From positions 1 through 8,767 of the forward strand of contig JAESSM010000019.1 in NCBI GenBank assembly GCA_016764115.1: 8,767 nt of DNA, written 5' to 3'. This document shows, one piece after another, positions 6,108 to 8,767 of this stretch (positions are counted from its first letter, which is position 1; each line of letters begins with the position of its first letter). A program made the translations under genes and the position numbers. Below the pieces are notes generated by a model that saw only the letters and a program-made list of their open reading frames with translations, was not told where the DNA came from and made no database searches. The stretch comes from Bacteroidia bacterium. Its GTDB lineage: Bacteria; Bacteroidota; Bacteroidia; JAESSM01; NORP286.

Positions 6108-7731
6108 ACTTTTGGAGCAGCACTTTTTTTACAACCATCTGGGAATCGGACTCGATTTTGAGTACATAAACCCCGTTCAATAAATGGGATAAATCAATAG
6201 GATGGGTAAGAGGAATATCTGGTAATTCTTCACTTATTAATAGTACTCCTTGCAAATTGTAAATGGTCAACTTCAATTTACCTTCATCTTGAAGATCAAA
6301 CTGTATATTGACTGCTGAATTAGTTGGGTTTGGAAAAACCTTTATCTCATTACTGGCTTCAATAAATTTTTCCATTGAGGTTGCAGTTCCCTCTTCTAAT
6401 AATATAGGCAATGATGTTAACTGAAACTGAGTGCTATCTGATGTACATACTTTGGTGTAAATGTTAAATTCCGCTGAATCTCCATTAAAAAGTACATCAT
6501 CCGGTACAACGTGTGTCACATTCACCACATCCGAGTTATCTAACCAACTTCTTGGAAATGAGTAAACCTGGTTATCAGGGCTCCATAATAACCATTTCTT
6601 TTTCCCGTCTACCATAAACTTTACAGCCCAAATTCCATCTCCACCATTATCATTATTGTCAACTATATTTCCACTACTAATTAGCTCAATACTATCAAAA
6701 TCTGCAACTTCATCAATTAATAGCTGGTAAGCATAAAATGATTTTTTCTTTTCTCCTTTATCATTTAATAATCCAAAATGACTCCATTCTGATTGGTAAT
6801 CACTACTCCATAAGCAATGCCAGAATACCACTTCTGCACCTCTTGACCAAAGCACTGATGGTCTTCTCCAAACATCTGCAGCCTGTTCATCTTCAGACGA
6901 GTAATTTGGTGTTATGTTTGACACTGTATCAGAAGAAACACTGGATTCAGTAATCCATATTGGTTTATCGGAATATCCAAACTGAGTTAAAATATCTCTA
7001 ATTGAATCAAAATGAGCGGGTAATGTCCACCATGAATTGTAATCATGGTAATTCATAATATCCACAACATCACCTCCACCACTTAATAAAAACAGTTTTA
7101 ACCAAGCATACTTTGAATTTAGGGGTAATCCGTAAGTCCCAACCAAACCAGGCAGCAAGGTTTTTGCAGTTGAATCATTGTTCTTGATCCATTGGGTATT
7201 GTATTTAAAGAAGTTGATCAAATCTGTAATTGGCAGACTTGTTGGTTTGGAACGCGTTTCGATCTCATTTGCAAGTTCCCAGTATTTTGTCCGGTCTTTA
7301 TACCTATTTACAATAGTTTTTATATAATCCTTGGTATCATTACTATCACGAGCAATGTCCCAAAAACAAGTATCAGGATTTGTACAAGCTTTCCAAGGCA
7401 CTTGTATCCCGAAAGTATCTAGTTCGCCCATCATTGAGTATAGGGTGCCAATAACATGTATATTATGATCATTCAAAAAAGCAGAATCCTGATTCGTAAA
7501 ATCAAAACTATCATTTGGACTCTCAACACTACCCCAAAATACATCTGCAAATGTAACTTGCCTTGTAACAGGAGTTTTCGTTTCGCTCAATCTTTTAAAA
7601 AATTCCTGAATACTTGTGGTTTCAGGATTACGCATTGGAAAGTTTACTCCGGTTTTAAATGGTGGTTGGGCACTTAAATTCAGAATTAAGAATGTAGAAT
7701 ATAGAATTAATAGAAAAGTTTTTTTATTCAA
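6106..7731 (-). CDS. T9SS-exported glycoside hydrolase-like protein (clan GH-A TIM barrel), 541 aa
   Basis: A signal peptide (1-22, ending N-L-S-A-Q) is followed by a (beta/alpha)8-type domain to about residue 340. K-Y-W-E-L-A-N-E (149-156) gives the Asn-Glu pair typical of the clan GH-A acid/base (E156). I-M-N-Y-H-D-Y (225-231) supplies a subsite Tyr-His. I-W-I-T-E-S-S (258-264) offers the nucleophile E262 on strand 7, and aromatic V-F-W-H-C-L-W follows. A beta-rich accessory domain spans about 345-445. The C-terminus (464-541) is a T9SS type A sorting domain: V-F-P-N-P-T, I-Y-N-L-Q-G, G-V-Y-V-L-K-I and a K-K-V-L-L-Q-K end. The family (GH5, GH39 or other) and substrate cannot be read here. 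The start is TTG 7731, immediately before the signal peptide, with an in-frame stop five codons upstream. It lies two bases after the crotonase stop, so translation is probably coupled, an odd pairing of a cytosolic and a secreted enzyme. Confidence 0.85.
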   Translation of the reverse strand: MNKKTFLLILYSTFLILNLSAQPPFKTGVNFPMRNPETTSIQEFFKRLSETKTPVTRQVTFADVFWGSVESPNDSFDFTNQDSAFLNDHNIHVIGTLYSMMGELDTFGIQVPWKACTNPDTCFWDIARDSNDTKDYIKTIVNRYKDRTKYWELANEIETRSKPTSLPITDLINFFKYNTQWIKNNDSTAKTLLPGLVGTYGLPLNSKYAWLKLFLLSGGGDVVDIMNYHDYNSWWTLPAHFDSIRDILTQFGYSDKPIWITESSVSSDTVSNITPNYSSEDEQAADVWRRPSVLWSRGAEVVFWHCLWSSDYQSEWSHFGLLNDKGEKKKSFYAYQLLIDEVADFDSIELISSGNIVDNNDNGGDGIWAVKFMVDGKKKWLLWSPDNQVYSFPRSWLDNSDVVNVTHVVPDDVLFNGDSAEFNIYTKVCTSDSTQFQLTSLPILLEEGTATSMEKFIEASNEIKVFPNPTNSAVNIQFDLQDEGKLKLTIYNLQGVLLISEELPDIPLTHPIDLSHLLNGVYVLKIESDSQMVVKKVLLQK

Positions 7732-7733
7732 TA

Positions 7734-8507
7734 TTACTTGCTCTTAAATTGCTGTATTGCATTTCTTCTATAATCAGAAAGTACCAGCTTACCACTCATT
7801 TCAGCCCTACTTTCTAATAATTGATCCCAATCTTCTGTTCCTTGCCAAAGAGCTTTTTTTAGCAATTCCATAGCTTCAGGATTACTATTAGATAACTTTT
7901 CGGCCAATGCATGAACTACCTTATCCATTGCTTCAATCGAATCAAAGACTTTAGTGTACAACCCTTTTTCTTTGGCCCATTGAGCATCACGCCACTCCGT
8001 TGCATTAATTGCCAACTCTCCAAAAGGACCTTTGCCTATTTTTCGTTCCACAGCAGGCCCAACTACAAAAGGGCCAATACCAATAGCCAACTCGCTCAGC
8101 TTTACCAATGCCTCTCTTGTTGCTAAGCAATAATCTGTGGCAGCTGCCATTCCCACACCTCCTCCAACAGCTTTTCCCTGTACTCTTCCAATAATGAATT
8201 TAGGACATTTGCGTGCCGCATTAATTACTCTGGCGAAACCCATAAAGAACTCTTTCCCAGCTTCAAAATCTTCAATTGAAAGAAGTTCATCAAAAGAAGC
8301 TCCAGCACAGAATGCCTTTTCTCCTTCGCTTTTAAGAATCAAAACTTTAACATCAGGATTATTACCCAGTTCCGTAATGGTTTCCGCCAATTTGCTTAGA
8401 ACTTTCCCGGGAAGGGAATTACTTTTGGGATGGCTAAAAGTTATTGTTGCAATATAACTTTCTATCACAGCTTCTACACTTCCTTGATCAATTATTTCCG
8501 TAGTCAT
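7734..8507 (-). CDS. Enoyl-CoA hydratase/isomerase (crotonase) family protein, 257 aa
   Basis: It is a cytosolic acyl-CoA enzyme of the usual crotonase length, starting at ATG 8507. The oxyanion hole is intact: F-C-A-G-A (66-70) and G-K-A-V-G-G-G-V-G (111-119). The second catalytic Glu (Glu164 in rat mitochondrial hydratase) is present as E139 in K-L-S-E-L-A-I-G-I-G. The first (Glu144, normally in G-G-G-x-E-L-A) is Gly119 in G-G-G-V-G-M-A-A-A. Delta3-delta2 enoyl-CoA isomerases also rely on only the Glu164 equivalent, so an isomerase or specialised hydratase/lyase is possible; 3-methylglutaconyl-CoA hydratase is another candidate. It lies 6 bp after the small membrane-protein gene and 2 bp before the glycosidase gene, all in one direction, suggesting one transcript whose promoter lies beyond the window. 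The family is certain; the reaction is not. Confidence 0.93.
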   Translation of the reverse strand: MTTEIIDQGSVEAVIESYIATITFSHPKSNSLPGKVLSKLAETITELGNNPDVKVLILKSEGEKAFCAGASFDELLSIEDFEAGKEFFMGFARVINAARKCPKFIIGRVQGKAVGGGVGMAAATDYCLATREALVKLSELAIGIGPFVVGPAVERKIGKGPFGELAINATEWRDAQWAKEKGLYTKVFDSIEAMDKVVHALAEKLSNSNPEAMELLKKALWQGTEDWDQLLESRAEMSGKLVLSDYRRNAIQQFKSK

Positions 8508-8513
8508 AATTCT

Positions 8514-8767
8514 TTAGTTTTCAGATAGTCGTTCAATCAAACCTACATTTATTATAAAGAGGCCAGAGGCTGCAAGGGATAGTAATATTAATGTCCAAAT
8601 TCTTTTATTTTTATTTTTATCTTTTTTTGATTTGGCTACAATATTTTTTCCTCTTTCATTAAAAACAAAATAAAAATAAGTTCCAAAAATTGACAGTATC
8701 ATCAATGTGATTATTATAGTTTTGTTATATGCAGCATTTAATATCAAACAATATAGCGCATAAGACA
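8514..8767 (-). CDS. Small lysine-rich membrane protein (5' end at or beyond the window edge)
   Basis: The frame is open to the window edge. TTG at 8747 would give 77 residues. Reading continues upstream as S-Y-A-L-Y-C-L to a codon ending TG at the last two bases, which could be the true ATG. Counting from the TTG, a hydrophobic segment at about 11-29 (I-I-I-T-L-M-I-L-S-I-F-G-T-Y-F-Y-F-V-F) is followed by a very basic stretch at 32-49 (R-G-K-N...K-S-K-K-D-K-N-K-N-K-R) and a second hydrophobic segment at 50-69 (I-W-T-L-I-L-L-S-L-A-A-S-G-L-F-I-I-N-V-G). It is therefore an inner-membrane protein with two passes and a cytosolic basic loop. No family is recognised. It lies 6 bp ahead of the crotonase gene in the same direction. 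Confidence 0.65.
   Translation of the reverse strand, partial: SYALYCLILNAAYNKTIIITLMILSIFGTYFYFVFNERGKNIVAKSKKDKNKNKRIWTLILLSLAASGLFIINVGLIERLSEN

Noticed and set aside
6738..7677. Plus-strand frames opposite the glycosidase gene (6738-6953, 7192-7422, 7456-7677)
   Set aside because: They are antisense to a gene with a signal peptide, active-site motifs and sorting domain; no independent evidence.
8137..8457. 106-residue frame antisense to the crotonase gene
   Set aside because: It is a mirror of a well-supported conserved gene, with low-complexity composition and no start context.

Overview
The window is AT-rich chromosomal DNA from a member of the Bacteroidota, most likely a Flavobacteriales-type marine or environmental lineage. 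The phylum call is strong: two proteins end in type IX secretion system (T9SS) type A sorting domains and one in a gliding-motility-associated (CHU_C, type B) domain. There is also a PorP/SprF-family protein, signal peptides ending in the typical 'FAQ' or 'SAQ', and promoter-like sequences of the TAnnTTTG type. Placement below phylum is inference. No RNA gene, CRISPR array, insertion sequence with a transposase, or prophage gene is visible.

Layout. (1) Positions 1-1755, plus strand: the 3' part of a large secreted protein made of about 80-residue Ig-like repeats, ending in a type A sorting domain. (2) 1756-1879: a convergent gap filled by a folded, REP-like imperfect inverted repeat. (3) 4793-1880, minus strand: a cluster encoding a PKD-domain surface protein with a type B sorting domain, a PorP/SprF-like outer-membrane partner overlapping it by one base (TAGTG), and a secreted TPR protein. 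(4) 4794-4950: a divergent regulatory gap with promoter-like boxes and a perfect DnaA-box-like 9-mer. (5) 4951-5691, plus strand: a predicted outer-membrane beta-barrel protein of unknown role. (6) 5692-6108: a second REP-like inverted repeat, a 99-residue GIY-YIG nuclease gene, and a third half-copy of the repeat on its other side. (7) 8767-6106, minus strand: a tight three-gene cluster with a small lysine-rich membrane protein (cut by the window edge), a crotonase-family enzyme, and a T9SS-exported clan GH-A-like glycosidase.

Most of the window serves the cell surface: T9SS cargo (three genes), an anchoring or secretion partner (PorP/SprF type), and periplasmic or outer-membrane accessories. 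The PKD/CHU_C protein and the PorP/SprF protein probably act as a cargo-partner pair, because their translation is coupled.

The most unusual structure is the nuclease region. A stand-alone GIY-YIG gene sits between copies of a short palindromic motif: a 13-base exact direct repeat flanks the 389-bp unit, and an arm of the inverted repeat begins inside the gene's own stop codon. The arms share a 21-base skeleton with the otherwise different repeat at 1764-1851. This suggests one repeat superfamily, with the nuclease as a candidate partner in its spread or maintenance. That is a hypothesis, not a demonstrated system.
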